From Gonapodya prolifera JEL478 (taxonomy: Eukaryota > Monoblepharomycota > Monoblepharidomycetes > Monoblepharidales > Gonapodyaceae), in the NCBI GenBank assembly GCA_001574975.1, contig KQ965824.1, forward strand, positions 10,568 to 74,567: 64,000 nt of DNA, written 5' to 3'. Position numbers and translations under genes: made by a program. Shown one piece after another: positions 34,990 through 46,434 of the stretch. The notes under the pieces are model-generated. The model saw only the letters and a program-made list of their open reading frames with translations, had not been told where the DNA came from and did no database searches. Position 1 is the stretch's first letter; every line of letters starts with the position of its first letter.

Positions 34990-36198
34990 GCTGGTGTTAA
35001 AACTTGCCTACTCTAATGAGCACTGGCATTGCAAGCCTCTTGCACAGAAGATAACCAAATGGTTTGAACACCATGCAAAGAGCATGGATGTGATGTCACT
35101 GACAATGCTTTCTGAGAGCAATAAAACCTGTCTCATGTCCAAAGTGTGGACATCAAGTGGTGTTCAAAGAAAATTGTTATCACTATGTGGAGACCTGCAG
35201 TGTTGTGAGCAGACATGAGCAGTTGTGTCTATTTGAGGTCACAGACAATGCTCTGACAGCTAGTCAGCACTTGTCTGCCATCCTTACTTGTTGGCATCTC
35301 AAGCCATTAGCAGATGAGTTGACAAAAAGTGTTTGTGACCAGACATGTGTTCCAACATGAGAAGTCATATGGATGTGATGTCACTGACAATGCAAACAAC
35401 TTAGTCTCAGTCTAATATCTGGAGTGTGGGCATTGATTGTCAATTAAAAGGAGATAAAAAATGGTTTGAAGGTCATACAAGGTGACATGCCAAGCAGACA
35501 TGGAAAGATATTCAAATTGAGGTCACTGATAAAGCTTCCACAATGACAGTAAGACTTCACTCATGTCCAGTGTGTGAGCATCAAGCAGTCATCAAAGAAA
35601 TTGATGAAAATAGTGTGGCAGCAAGTGGTGATGACTGATCACATGAGCAGATATGATTCATGAACAGTAGCATTTGTTTTGAGGTTGCCCAGACAAGAAA
35701 CATGTGATGCAACTGACACTATGAGGCCACACTCCAAACTTGTGTGCTTTTCTAAGCATGGGCATTTTGAGTTGTTAGTAAAGAATAGGACAAAAAGCTT
35801 CAGGGCAACCAACAGCCCTCAGGTGATGTATTGAGTGGACAGAGAAAGAGCAACTGCAGATCATTTCACAAATGTGGCAAAACTTCTTTCATGTCCTAAA
35901 CATGGATATTAAGCTGTCCTGAAAGGAGTTGAACAAGAAAACAATTTGGAGGGTACAGGTGATGTGAGCAGAAGTGAGCAGTTGTGCCTGTTTCAGGTCA
36001 CACACAATGCTTGGTACAGCACTTGTATCTTGTCTGCTGTCCTATGCACTATCATCACAAGCTGTTTGCTAAGGTGCTGACATAAAGTGTTTGCAGTCAG
36101 CAGTGTGTTCAGACATGAACAGTCAATTGTATGTGATGTCCCTGTCCACTGACAAAGCACTTCAGTTGGTAGGCAAGGCAACTGTAGGCATTGCATGC
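34664..36198. other. CpG-free block, 1,535 bases
   Basis: I read every line of this stretch and found no CG dinucleotide, while TG and CA are abundant. Flanking DNA and the right-hand units of the same array have normal, frequent CpG. This is the footprint expected from long-term cytosine methylation followed by deamination. Confidence 0.9.
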
Positions 36199-36720
36199 CG
36201 TTGCCAAAAGAGATGACAAAAAGGGTTCAAGGCCACAGCCAATGGGTGACGTGAATGGACATGGAAAAAGATTGTGCATAAGGCACTCACAATGCCTTCC
36301 CAGACGCATAAAAACGGTTTTACGTCCTATGCGTAGACATCAACTGGTTCCTCATGGAATTTGACTCAAAAAGGCTTTGGCGGCAACGGGTGACGTGAGC
36401 AGACGTGAACAGTTGCGTCACTTGCTTGCGAGGTCACAGACAATGGTGGATGCCTCCGCTGTGCTCTGACCTCCTACGTGTCGGCACTGCAAGCCGTTTG
36501 CAAAGGAGTCGGCAAAAACTTTTCAAGGCAAGTCGTGTGTTCGGACTTTTGGACGTGGACACGTGGTTGGATGCGTGGTCACCCATAAAATCTCCTTTTG
36601 GGCAAATGCGTGCTCGTCTCACTTCCCATGCGATGGCATCACAAGCCTTTCACAAAGGAGTGGACCAAAAAACGTGGAGGCCACGGACGATCTCGTGACC
36701 GAGTCCACACTGGGTACCAG
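34990..36720 (+). repeat. Tandem array, about 12 units of roughly 142 bases (zinc-finger-like repeat remnant)
   Basis: The word GTCAC[TA]GA[CT]AATGC or a close form recurs at 35095, 35238, 35380, 35522, 35997, 36138, 36282 and 36433, mostly 141-144 bases apart. A second slot (AAGCC.TTTGCAAAGGA..-like) recurs about every 140-150 bases from 35031 to 36645. Plus-strand reading of single units gives SCPKCGHQVVFKE, DVSRSEQLC, SRHEQLCLFEVTDNA and KPLADELTKS, that is Cys/His pairs spaced as in zinc fingers. A 141-base ancestor would be a 47-residue repeat. All units are now broken by stops. Confidence 0.7.
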
Positions 36721-37131
36721 TGGGTGGAAGCCTGTCGGGACAGACAAGTAATAAATACAAGTTGCAAAGAGCACTTAGTTTTTGTACAGCACAGGAAAAG
36801 GGGGTTAGCATTTGTTTTGGGATATTGGCGGGGGCGTGTGGGCCACAGCACGAAAAAAGCGAGAGGAAGCCCAAGCCCCAGCGACCTGATCAGCAAGCCG
36901 AGACAAGGAGAGTACACTGGACGTACACACTCGACGGAACGTAGGAGAAGACAAAGAAGTCAATCGACTGGAGCGAGGAAGCGTGTTGTTGCAGGTAAAC
37001 CCCGAGGCAGAGGAATCGATCTGTGGAGCGGCGAGTCCCTGTGCGGCAAGGAGTTGGTCGCTTGAGACGAAGGCAGCGAGAGCGAGTGGACGAGGACGGA
37101 GATACCAAGGAAAAGAGAAGGAAAGGTTAAG

Positions 37132-40100
37132 ATGGATCGAATGGGAGGAGCGACGATGCGGGCTGCGTTGGTGTTGGTGNTGCTGGTTGCCGCGTGGAGT
37201 GGACTCGCTGACGGGCAGACGCAGGCGGACGACTGCGCGGTCTTCGAATCTCTGTACACGCAGAGCGGACTNGCGATTCCTTGGACGGCGGGAAACTGCT
37301 GCGCGTTCACGCGATTCTTTCCAAACTCGCCCTCATTCAAATGCGACGCGGACTTGAGAGTCGTGCAGGCAAATCTCTACAACCAGGACATCGNNNNNNN
37401 NNNNNNNNNNNNNNNNNNNNNNNNNNNNNNNNNNNNNNNNNNNNNNNNNNNNNNNAACAATCTGCAGGGGACGCTGACACCAGCCCTGGCAGGACTCGTC
37501 TTTCTGACGACGCTGCATCTCGACGCAAACTTCTTCACCGGACAAATCCCGAGCTTGGCGTCTCTGACAATGCTGAGCGAGTTATGGCTGTCAGGCAACA
37601 GTGAGTCCTCTTCGTTGGATTTACACACGTTCTGTGGACCCGTCTAACCCGTCAAACCACCCCTTCCCGCCCCTGTCCTCCCAAAAGACCTCACCGGCCA
37701 AATCGACAACGTCTTCCCCACCACAATCACTTCATGCACGCTCACCGACGCCGCGTCCAACACCGGTCTCTTCTCCTGCCTGTCCCAATTCCCCAACGCA
37801 TGCTCGCACACAGGCGGACTCATCCCCATCGGGATCACGGGCACGCAATGCGCTATAGGAGGTGTCGCGCCCGCCGGTGCCGCACCTGCTGCCTCGTCCT
37901 CGGCACCCGCACGCTCTTCCTCTTCACCACTCCGCCCATCATCTTCCGCCGCCTCCTCAACCCGCGCCGCATCATCCGCCCCCACCGCCGCCGCCCCAAT
38001 CACAACCCGCGCACCCAGCGCCACTCCAACCGCCTCATCACCCGCCTCGACATCTCCCGGCACGGGCGCCCTTGCCGCCGCCCCAGCACCATCCACATCC
38101 CCCGGCGGAATCGCCGCCGCGGTGATATTCTCCGTGCTTGGCGCCGCGCTACTCGTAGCGGGGATGTACGTGTTCACATTACGGCGTAAGGGCATATCAT
38201 GGCAAGACGCAGTCTCGTCCTTACAATCCCGTGTCGGGCTCAACCCCAACGGCGGCGGTGGTGCGGGTGGAGGCGGGACGTGGCCCGACCTAGACTCCAA
38301 AGCGCTCAACAACGGGCCCTACAAAGACCCCGACGCCAATTTCTACACGTACGCCCAGTCCCGCTCGTTGCGGCAACTCGTCGCGCCTCGCGACAGTCTC
38401 CGCGGGGCGCGTGGAGGTGGACGCGGCGGGGCGAACGGAAGCCGCGCCCTGGGCCCGTCCGAGAACCCGCCCCTGCCCTCACCCGGTGCGATCGAGCGAG
38501 CAGGGTGGCCGTCGGCGGGGTACGCGCTCATGGACCTGGCGTCGCCCGTCACTGGTACTCCTGGAGGCAAGACCACCACCGCGGGTGGTGGGGGAGGAGG
38601 AGGGGAGTGGAGCAGGAAACTGTACGTGCACCCGCAACCGGGCAGTATCGTCGCCGACGAGCGCGGGCGGAGCCGTGAGAGGTCGCTGGATCTACCCCGG
38701 CAGCAAGATCAGTACGCGAGGGGCCCAGCGCCACCGGAGAAGGACTACGACCCCGACCGCGGTTGGCACGTCGGGAGCGTAAGAGCGCATTCGCACGCGT
38801 CGGTTACCCACTCTGTCTCGCATCAACGGCAAGGGTCGTCTGCGGGTCTTTCTGCACATGCGATGCGCAGCATCCCGTCCCAGTCCAACGCCGCCCAAGG
38901 AGCAGGAGCGCCCCGCGACCGCACATCCCGTGCATCATCCCGGCGCGCCCCCTCGGCACCACCCGACGACCGCGTGCTGCACAACCCGTTCGCCGAAGAT
39001 CCCTTCTCCGATTCTTTAGGGTCCCTCCCTGAGACACCTCTCGCCCAAACCTGGTCGCAAAGGCGGTTGTCCCTGGGTGGAGGCGTGTTGGGAGCAGGGG
39101 CGGGAGCGGGGATCAGGAAAAGTGAAAGGGATGAGAGGTTCCCAATAAGGAGGAATATGAGTCTGGGGGATTTGACGGTGCCGTTACCCCCGGAGTTGTA
39201 TGAGGATCCGGCGTCTGCGCAGAGTGGGAGTGGGGAACGGGAGCGGGACAGGGACCGAGGGAAGGGAAAGGACGAAGGAGGTTCTATCCCGCGCCGACGT
39301 GACTCTCGAAGGAAATCAAGCAACGGTGGCAGCGGAAGCTCACCCGCGCGTAACGGCGCCTCGCCCAAACGGTCAAACTCCAAATCAGGCCGCTCAGGCA
39401 GCAGCAGCGGAGGAGCCAACTTGGGGCGGTCGGATTCAGGTGGTGGAAAGAGCGGGAGGAGCGGGTCGCTGCGACGAAGTGGGAGCAAGTCCAAGTCGGG
39501 CAAGCCCTCCTCGTCGTCCGCGCTCCCGTCCCGTCCCACGGAGGCCGAACTCCGCCAAAACGACGCTCCATCACGCAACCCCCGTTCTCGCTCACCCTCA
39601 CCAGCGCCATACACTGACGACGCCGGCCCCGAGAGCCCGCCGTTCGGGTACTCCCCGCGCTCGCTCACACTGCCGTCCCCCGTGATTCCGTCCAACAGGG
39701 CCACACCTGACTTGCGACCCGCCGACGTGTACGGGCACGGGCAAGTCGGGCCGTTCAGTCGAGTTCCGGGCGCCGTCAGGGGAAGTTCAAAGACGGAGAG
39801 TGCGGTGCGGTGGGCTGCGAACGCGGGTGGGGGGGAGACCGGGCCGGTGCCGAGTCCGGGCGTGTTCGAGCCTCTGCCGACGCCGGATGGTGTTGGTGGG
39901 TTGGCGACTGTGTTGGGATTGGGTGGGACGCCGGAGAGGGGGAGGGGCATGGTTGAGGAGTACTACGATGAGGAGGAGGAGGAGGCGATGCGTCAGGAGG
40001 AGGAAGCGAGGCGCGCAGAGGAGGAAGCGAGGCGTGAAGAGGATGCGAGGGCGGAGCAGCAGCGGCCACAGACGGGACGCCGTCCGGTATCCATGGCTGA

Positions 40101-40953
40101 AAAGAGAATGTCGCTTGCGGGCGGAGCTGGCAAGAGGATGTCGTTTGTGGAGAAGTTGAGGCAGTTGGAGGAAGAAGAAGGTGGTACGGTGGGCGAGAGG
40201 CGGTCGGTGTATGGCGCCAGTGGAGGGGAGAGAAGGACGTCGATGTACAGCGGGAAGAGGATTTCGAGGGTGATGGAGGAACCAGTGCTGCGTGAACCTG
40301 AAGAAGAAGAGGAGGAGGAGATGCAGCTCACGATCCCCGACACTCCCCAGCCAGCCGACGGCAACGGGACGAGGCCCGTGGAGAGGAGGGTTGATGAGTG
40401 GCTGGACGGTGGAGCGGGGACTCGAGCTCCGTCACGGTCGAACTCTAGGTTGGCGGAGCGTGCCCCGTCCCGGTCGAACTCACGTCTGGAATTGGACGCA
40501 CCTGAAGAGAAGGTCAGCACCCTCACTCGGTCCAAGTCCGCTGCAGTTCGCCCGTTGTCTCGCGTTGAAGGATCGAACGGAACATTGGACCGCGCTGCAT
40601 CTCGACAATCTCGTGCGGATTCCCGTCTCTCTCGTCGTGCATCTGTTGCAGGTACTGGCAACCGCCTGTCAGTGCCCGGAGTTGGAGCCCTCGCACCCGT
40701 GTCGCCAGCAGACAGTGCGGCAGACGGGTACAGTGACCTCCTCTCGCCCTATCAGCGGACGATTTTGAGCTCGCAGCTCGGAAGCGTGAACGGGGAGGTG
40801 GAAGGGTGGGTTGATGGGTATGCCGAGAGAGAGGAGGAAGAATTCGTGGGCGATGCAGAGTCGGTGGATCCGGCGTCTCCGGGGCCAGGTGGGAAGGTGG
40901 CCAAGGGGATTAGAGCGTGGGAGTATGCGTCGTACGTGGAGGGGAATGTGTGA
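37132..40953 (+). CDS. LRR receptor-like membrane protein with very long disordered tail
   Basis: Exons 37132..37600 and 37688..40953 join in phase (AAC A|GTGAGT ... AAAAG|AC CTC), rebuilding the LRR SGNNLTGQIDN; total 1244 residues. A signal peptide (MRAALVLV.LVAAWSG) is followed by a Cys-rich cap: DDCAVFESLY, IPWTAGNCC, FPNSPSFKC. LRRs follow (NNLQGTLTPALAGL, LTTLHLDANFFTGQIP, LTMLSELWLSGN), then a Ser/Ala/Pro stalk, one membrane helix near residues 300-320 (VIFSVLGAALLVAGMYVF) and TLRRKG inside. The cytoplasmic tail of about 920 residues is disordered, with Ser/Arg/Lys repeats and an acidic coiled patch (EEEARRAEEEARREE). A 62-base N gap (37394-37455) and two single N lie in the ectodomain; the frame continues across. 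No kinase domain, so signalling would need partners. Confidence 0.85.
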
Positions 40954-41285
40954 GCACCGAGCGAGGAGGCAGGAAATGGGAAGCATGATATGGACTTGGA
41001 ACTTTGTTTTTGAGTATGTCGGTGCAAGTTGATCTTCGCCGCCTCGACGTGTGATTTCGTATTTGATGTATTGAGGTGAATGTGATAATGTGATGTTGGC
41101 CGGGTGCCATGATTGTCATATGAGAAATAGACTGCTACCGAACTCCCACAATGGCCCTTTTCTTTTGGAAATGCTCCTTGCCAACGTTTTCGTTCACCGA
41201 CGATGGAAACTTGTAGCCAGCTCTACTTCTGGAAACACTCGTGTTGTGTAACCGGCAACGTCAGCCATCCCGCCAACCCAGGTCA
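40954..41285. other. Intergenic
   Basis: Short spacer between the LRR gene and the first ankyrin copy. Nothing further seen. Confidence 0.4.
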
Positions 41286-42371
41286 ATGTCTTCCGATAAC
41301 CCTTCCTCGCCCGAAAACTCTTCCTCACCCATGAGATTTCGACTCCTCGACCTCCCTCCGGAAACCATCGCGCGGATTGGGTTGTTCGCCAACTACCATC
41401 GATTGGCATTCCCCACTGGCGCGCTGAACCGCCATCTGAGGAATATTTTCTCCCATCCTACATCTATCGCCGCTCGCGCTGTCGGACGCTTCACCTCACC
41501 CGAGCATGCCCTAATAGCAGAATTTTTTTTTTTCAGGGATGCTGGTGTCGTCCGCGTTCTCTCCGTGATCGCCATCGTAAACGCGATACTTCTCCGCAAT
41601 GGGGAGGGGCAATGTGCTCTGTCGGAGGTGGCACGGCGTGGTCATCTCGAAGTCGCCCGTTTTTTGTTGGATGCAGGAGGCGATGTCGATTCGTACTTTC
41701 TTGGTGACCCTGCCGTCGTAAAGGCTTGCGAGTATGGTCATCCGTTGGTGGTGCAACTTCTTGTAGATCGTGGAGCGGACTTGAATGTGCACTGGTACAA
41801 GGACTGCCCTGGCGTTGTAGCTCGAGGGCCGAGTGGACTTCGTCCGTCTTCTGATCGACCTAGAATGGAATACAAAATACACTGACCCACGATTTTTGGC
41901 AACCGGCCTTGAAAAGGCTATCATGACCGGACACTTAGATGTTGTAGAGCTGCTGGTCTCGCGTGTCGCATCACTAGTTGAGTTCTGCGAATGCGGGTCA
42001 TACATCGACCTCGGAGTGGAACGCGGTCAATTGGATACCGTGAAGTACCTCATGAACCGAGGCGTTGACTTCGTATCCCTCGAAGGCGAACACTCACCGC
42101 TCCTGGCGGCGGTAGATAGTGGTCACGTTGATATCGTGTGATATCTCCTTGACGTGGTTCCTGACTTGCACACACAGATTGATGATGTGCTGGTTGATGC
42201 TCTTATAAAGGGTTATGAGGAAATCGCGAACATTTTACTCGAGAAAGGAGCACGAGCAGATCATGCCTGCCAGTTAATTCAAAACAGTGATTGTACGATG
42301 GAGCGCTGATAGCATTTTTGGACAAGTGCTTGGAGGAGATTGCGGAGCAGGAGCAATCTCAACCAGCATAA
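41286..42371 (+). pseudogene. F-box-like/ankyrin family, copy 1 (broken)
   Basis: Opens MSSDNPSSPENSSSP, then the family head FRLLDLPPETIARIGLFAN, LAFPTGALNRHL and SPEHALIAE. Ankyrin repeats follow (ALSEVARRGHLEVARFLLDA; ACEYGHPLVVQLLVDRGADL; AIMTGHLDVVELLVSR; LLAAVDSGHVDIV; NILLEKGARAD) and the family tail FLDKCLEEIAEQ. One extra C near 41,826 shifts the frame, an in-frame TGA lies at 42,139, and another shift precedes the tail. A run of 12 T near 41,522 replaces conserved residues with Phe. Dead or nearly so. Confidence 0.8.
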
Positions 42372-42780
42372 GACAGTTCCGTCTAGAATGGGGATCGAAT
42401 GATTTCCGGAGTCCCACGCTACTCGAACTAGGAGTGAAGCTGGCAAAGCTTACGCATATTGGTAGTGAGCTTTGCTCAGAGTGTCACGTCGGTGACATTT
42501 TGGGGGACCTGAAGATAAGTGATGGACTTAGTAAGGTTGTTGAGGAGAGTTGACATCAAGAAATATCCAGTAGTTGCGATTCCTGTAATTCGCGCAATCG
42601 TGGCGGGAGCGAATGGAAAGAGGGAAGCTGAAGAAAAAACACACCTCACGTTTACGATGTTGTTCAATTGCAATGTGGAGGTGTTTGTCGTCTCTTGAGT
42701 TAGTTTCAGCAACACAGTAACACGCGGTGCAACCTTCATTTGACCGTTTACTATCAAGCCGTTGACACGAACCAAGCGCA

Positions 42781-43822
42781 ATGTCTTCCGATAACTCTTC
42801 CTCGCCCAATGTTTTTCATCTCCTCGACCTGCCTCCCGAAATCACAGCGCCGATTGGTATGTTGGCCACATCGAACCGACTGACCTTCCCCAGCCACGCA
42901 ATCAATCAGCACCTGAGAAGAATCGTTTCTCATCCGACAAACATCGCGAATCCCGCCATCTTACACTACCCTTCACCCGAGCACGCCCTTGTTGCGGAAT
43001 CATCGATCCGAGATGTTTAAATCCTTCGCATCTTACTGACCCGAGCAGATGTGAACAGACACATTTTGGTGAACGCCGTCCTATGCTCTGCGCTATCGGA
43101 GGCCACAAAGAATGGGCTCCTTGGCGTGGCACAGTGTTTGCTGGACGCCGGAGCGGAAGTCAATGGTCAGTTCGGAGTCCCCCTGTTACAGGCTTGTCGG
43201 CACGGCCATGCGTCCATGGTAGAGCTTCTTTTAGATTGCGGTGCGGATTTGCACCAGTACGGTGATGTGTGCCTCCGCATTGCAGCACGCAAAGGAGGAT
43301 CCGACGTCGTAAAAGCGCTCATTGATCGCGGTGTCGCTCGCCCGCAAACATTGACGGAGAGCATGGTCGAGGCCCTTAAGCACGGACGCTTCGATGTCGC
43401 AGACCTCTTAGCCGTTCATGGTGCTGTTCTTACCCGTATCAACGGTGTCCGCAATCTTGTGGATCTTGCTGTGGATCGTGGTGACCTGAACACATTTAAG
43501 CACATCTGTGACCGTGACGTGGAATTCTGGTCACTCGAAGGTCGACCACTCCTCACCGCGGTGTATTATGGTCACGGTTGATATCGTGAGGTACCTACTT
43601 GACGCCGGCTCCACTGTTCCGGGGCAACACGAAGACTCCCTGTTGGATGCCACATTAGCTGGACGCAAGGAGGTTGTGATGATGTTACTTGAGAAAGGAG
43701 CACTGGCGGATGACGTGCGACCCACGTTGCAGTCATCGATGGCGGGTGAAGATGAAAGTTATGGGGCGGCTTTGGTACTTTTGGACGAATGTCTGAATGA
43801 TAGGTCAGGTCCTGGCCCGTGA
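42781..43822 (+). pseudogene. F-box-like/ankyrin family, copy 2 (broken)
   Basis: Starts MSSDNSSSPNVFHLLDLPPE, close to copy 1. An in-frame TAA at 43,018 interrupts SSIRDV and ILRILLTRADVN. Repeats then read on (ALSEATKNGLLGVAQCLLDA; ACRHGHASMVELLLDCGADL; IAARKGGSDVVKALIDRGV). A one-base shift near 43,577 (GGTCACGGTTG) leads into VDIVRYLLDAG, KEVVMMLLEKGALAD and LVLLDECLND. The two breaks suggest loss after duplication from the same stock as copy 1. Confidence 0.8.
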
Positions 43823-44274
43823 GATTTGTAGGGACCTCGGTGGGGACGTTCATATGAAGGAGATGAGGGAACCATTGTAGTACCATCAACATCGATGTTC
43901 GCACCATCCATCTTAGTCCATCACAAATATTTAATTGAATTACTGGAATTGATTAGTTTTACAATGCGACTAAAAGTCATTACTAAATATCGAACCACGT
44001 CACTACCACAATCGAAGCATCCACTGGATAAGCTCCTCCGAGTCAAAAATGTTCTGGCCCTCGATGGTACCAGTGAGTACCCTCGCCGAGCGTTGTAGCC
44101 CTTCGGAAGAAACACCGAGCAACCTCGAAATGGCGGACGCGATGATTAAAAGGAGATATGTACAACTAAATCTGTTGATGCGGTGAGCAGGCGGGGAAAA
44201 TAATTTATGAATATATACTTATTCCACAGAGTGGTCGCGCTACATAGCGCATGCATCGTTGTGAAAACTGGAAC
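43823..44274. other. Intergenic, convergent 3' ends
   Basis: AT-rich spacer between ankyrin copy 2 (plus) and the transcription factor gene (minus). No feature seen. Confidence 0.4.
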
Positions 44275-45955
44275 TCACACACGCTCGAGGGGTGTCGCAT
44301 ACCCGCCACGCGCTCCGTTCGAAATCTGAGCCGTAATATCGGGGCTCAGCACAATGACTTCAGACATCAAAGTTGCCGCTGTGGAAGCGTGTTCAATGGC
44401 AGCTACAAACGAGGGTGTCGTGGACTGAAACAGTGTGTTTCAAATGAATCGAGGAGTTCATGCAATCATGCACAAATGAAAAGACGCCCGGTTTAGTACC
44501 ACTTACCCAAGCAAGAAACACTTCTCCTAGTTGCTGCAATTCTGCGGGGTCAAGGATCCGATGGAGGGGAGGGGCGGATGTTGGGTCTTGGGAAGACGGA
44601 GAAGGAGGCGTGTGAAGCTGGAACTTGGTAAACCATCGTGGCGCCATAATCAAGAAGAAGAGTAGTCGCTCCAAACATGGGCCTGGTCCATGCAGTATCG
44701 CCAAAGCAGCTCTCAGTCCCGCACGCGCGAGTAAGCTCGACGAGGTCACGTTTTTGAACGCCGTTATGTAGACCTCGATGGAGGCGATTTGGTGGCGGAG
44801 TGTAGTAATTGTTTGGATTATGGTAGCTTCTTCCGACGCTGCGTTACTCTTGAAGAACACGTTGAACTGAGAGGCAAGTCGGTACGCATATAGGACGAGT
44901 GGGTCCACATGAGATGACGGGAGGTCCGAAAGGATATGGTTTGGTGGTGGCGCGGCCACTCCGGAAGCGCTACCAGCTTCAATTATCTGAGCAAGAGTTA
45001 CTCTCGGTGAAGCGGGGTCTACTGGCGGAGGATTCGTGCTCGCCCATATGCTTATATTGGGAGGAGATGGATGCGACGTAAGAACAGATCAAGGTGCATC
45101 ACCGAGCCCGTCCAAGAAACACACCTATCATCACAGGGAAGGCCCAAGTTCATGATCGAGTCGTCTGGTATATGCGTCTTCTCCGAGAGTTCCGCCGACG
45201 TGATTGTGTCCATTATGAACACGCTCCACACTACACGTCTTGTTTGCTCCACAAGTATCCAAGGGGGGACGGCGGTGCGGGTGTTTGACGTAGGGGAAGA
45301 CGCCATCGTGCTGTATATTCCGTCTTCAGAGGTGATTCCAAGGAGTTTTGTGGCCGCGCACGCAAGAGATCGAAATAACTTTGCGTCCGCGTTGAATGAC
45401 TGGCAGTACAAGTAGTTAAACATCATTGAGTACATTCAAGTGAGACCAAAGATATAGCCGACGTACCTTCCAGCTCATGGGTACCAGCATACCGTGCAAA
45501 AGACCGATGATGAATTCAATGGTGGGCCATTGAAAACTGGATTCTTTGAGCGCGTCTCGCAATCTAGGCAGGAGATTGGAGACGCTGAGAACTTGCAAGT
45601 GCGTGTCAGAGCTCAGATTGGAGGATAGGGCGAGCACACTGTGCAGGAGGAGGCGACCGTGTTTCCAGTTGGTTTGTAGCAGTGACGTGTTGTGTACAAA
45701 GGAATACCCAGTCGGGCGCGTAGATACGTAGTGTTCGATTAAATCGTGACAGATGTCAATTGGTGGGACGTCGGGTACGGAAATGCGTCGAAGGTCCAGC
45801 AAGGGATCTGGTACTCGGGTACCCCTGACTACCACCACGACGTCGTCGGCCGGTTCCACATCCACCGACGACCCAGTTGAGACATCTCCCAGCATGCTTT
45901 CCAGCCATGCGAGACTTTTTTTTGTGTTACGTGGAGGTCTTTTGACCGTGGCGCT
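44275..45955 (-). CDS. Fungal-specific transcription factor (fungal_trans domain), 5' end unresolved
   Basis: Exons 45955..45467, 45399..45125, 45050..44507 and 44424..44275 join in phase, giving 485 residues of known sequence. The first starts at an acceptor (GATTTAG|AGC) and reads KRPPRNTKKSLAWLESMLGDV, the linker seen after a Zn2Cys6 cluster. The middle has IDICHDLIEHYVSTRPTGYSF and the fungal_trans signature WILVEQTRRVVWSVFIMD, then IPDDSIMNLGLPCDD. The intron after CDD uses GTGTGT and a TATAAG acceptor. The C-terminus ends YATPLERV. I looked for the C-x2-C-x6-C cluster upstream to 46,450 and did not find it, so the DNA-binding exon is farther away, lost, or split from the gene by the element inserted at 46,435. 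The domain call is firm; the gene may be incomplete. Confidence 0.75.
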
Positions 45956-46434
45956 CTAAATCACCATGGACATTTTTATTGCCTTGGATACATCTTTGTT
46001 GTGGAGAGCTTCAACATGTCAGCACGAACCTTTCTGGAAATAGCGGCGTTCGCACCAGGCGGCATTCGCCGAGCATCGTCACCCGTCACTCCTTGGCGTG
46101 GCCATCGGTGTCCTCTGGAGATCCCCGCCATCGTGCTTGGCGACGCAGAGGGGACCGGCGGGTGCGGACGGAAGGAGGGGCGGCACGGAAGAGCGATAGT
46201 GGAGAGTATTGCAATGGTGGGAGGGGGATGGCAGACGTCCGGGTCCATTTTGGATTCGGAGCTGCATCCGGCGGCCCTGAACCTGCAGGGAACGAATTGC
46301 CCGAGCACAATTTGTACCCCACCCGAGCGCACGCGACACTCTCCTTGATATTGCTATGGGAGCCGCCGAGCATTGCAAAGATGTCTTCGCAGAAAAGGCC
46401 ACATATGCAGCTTCGTATCATTTGCACTGCTTAG

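Noticed and set aside
38122-40953. The LRR gene tail as a separate large gene
   Set aside because: The frame is continuous with the ectodomain and membrane helix, and it starts at a Val inside the helix rather than at an ATG.
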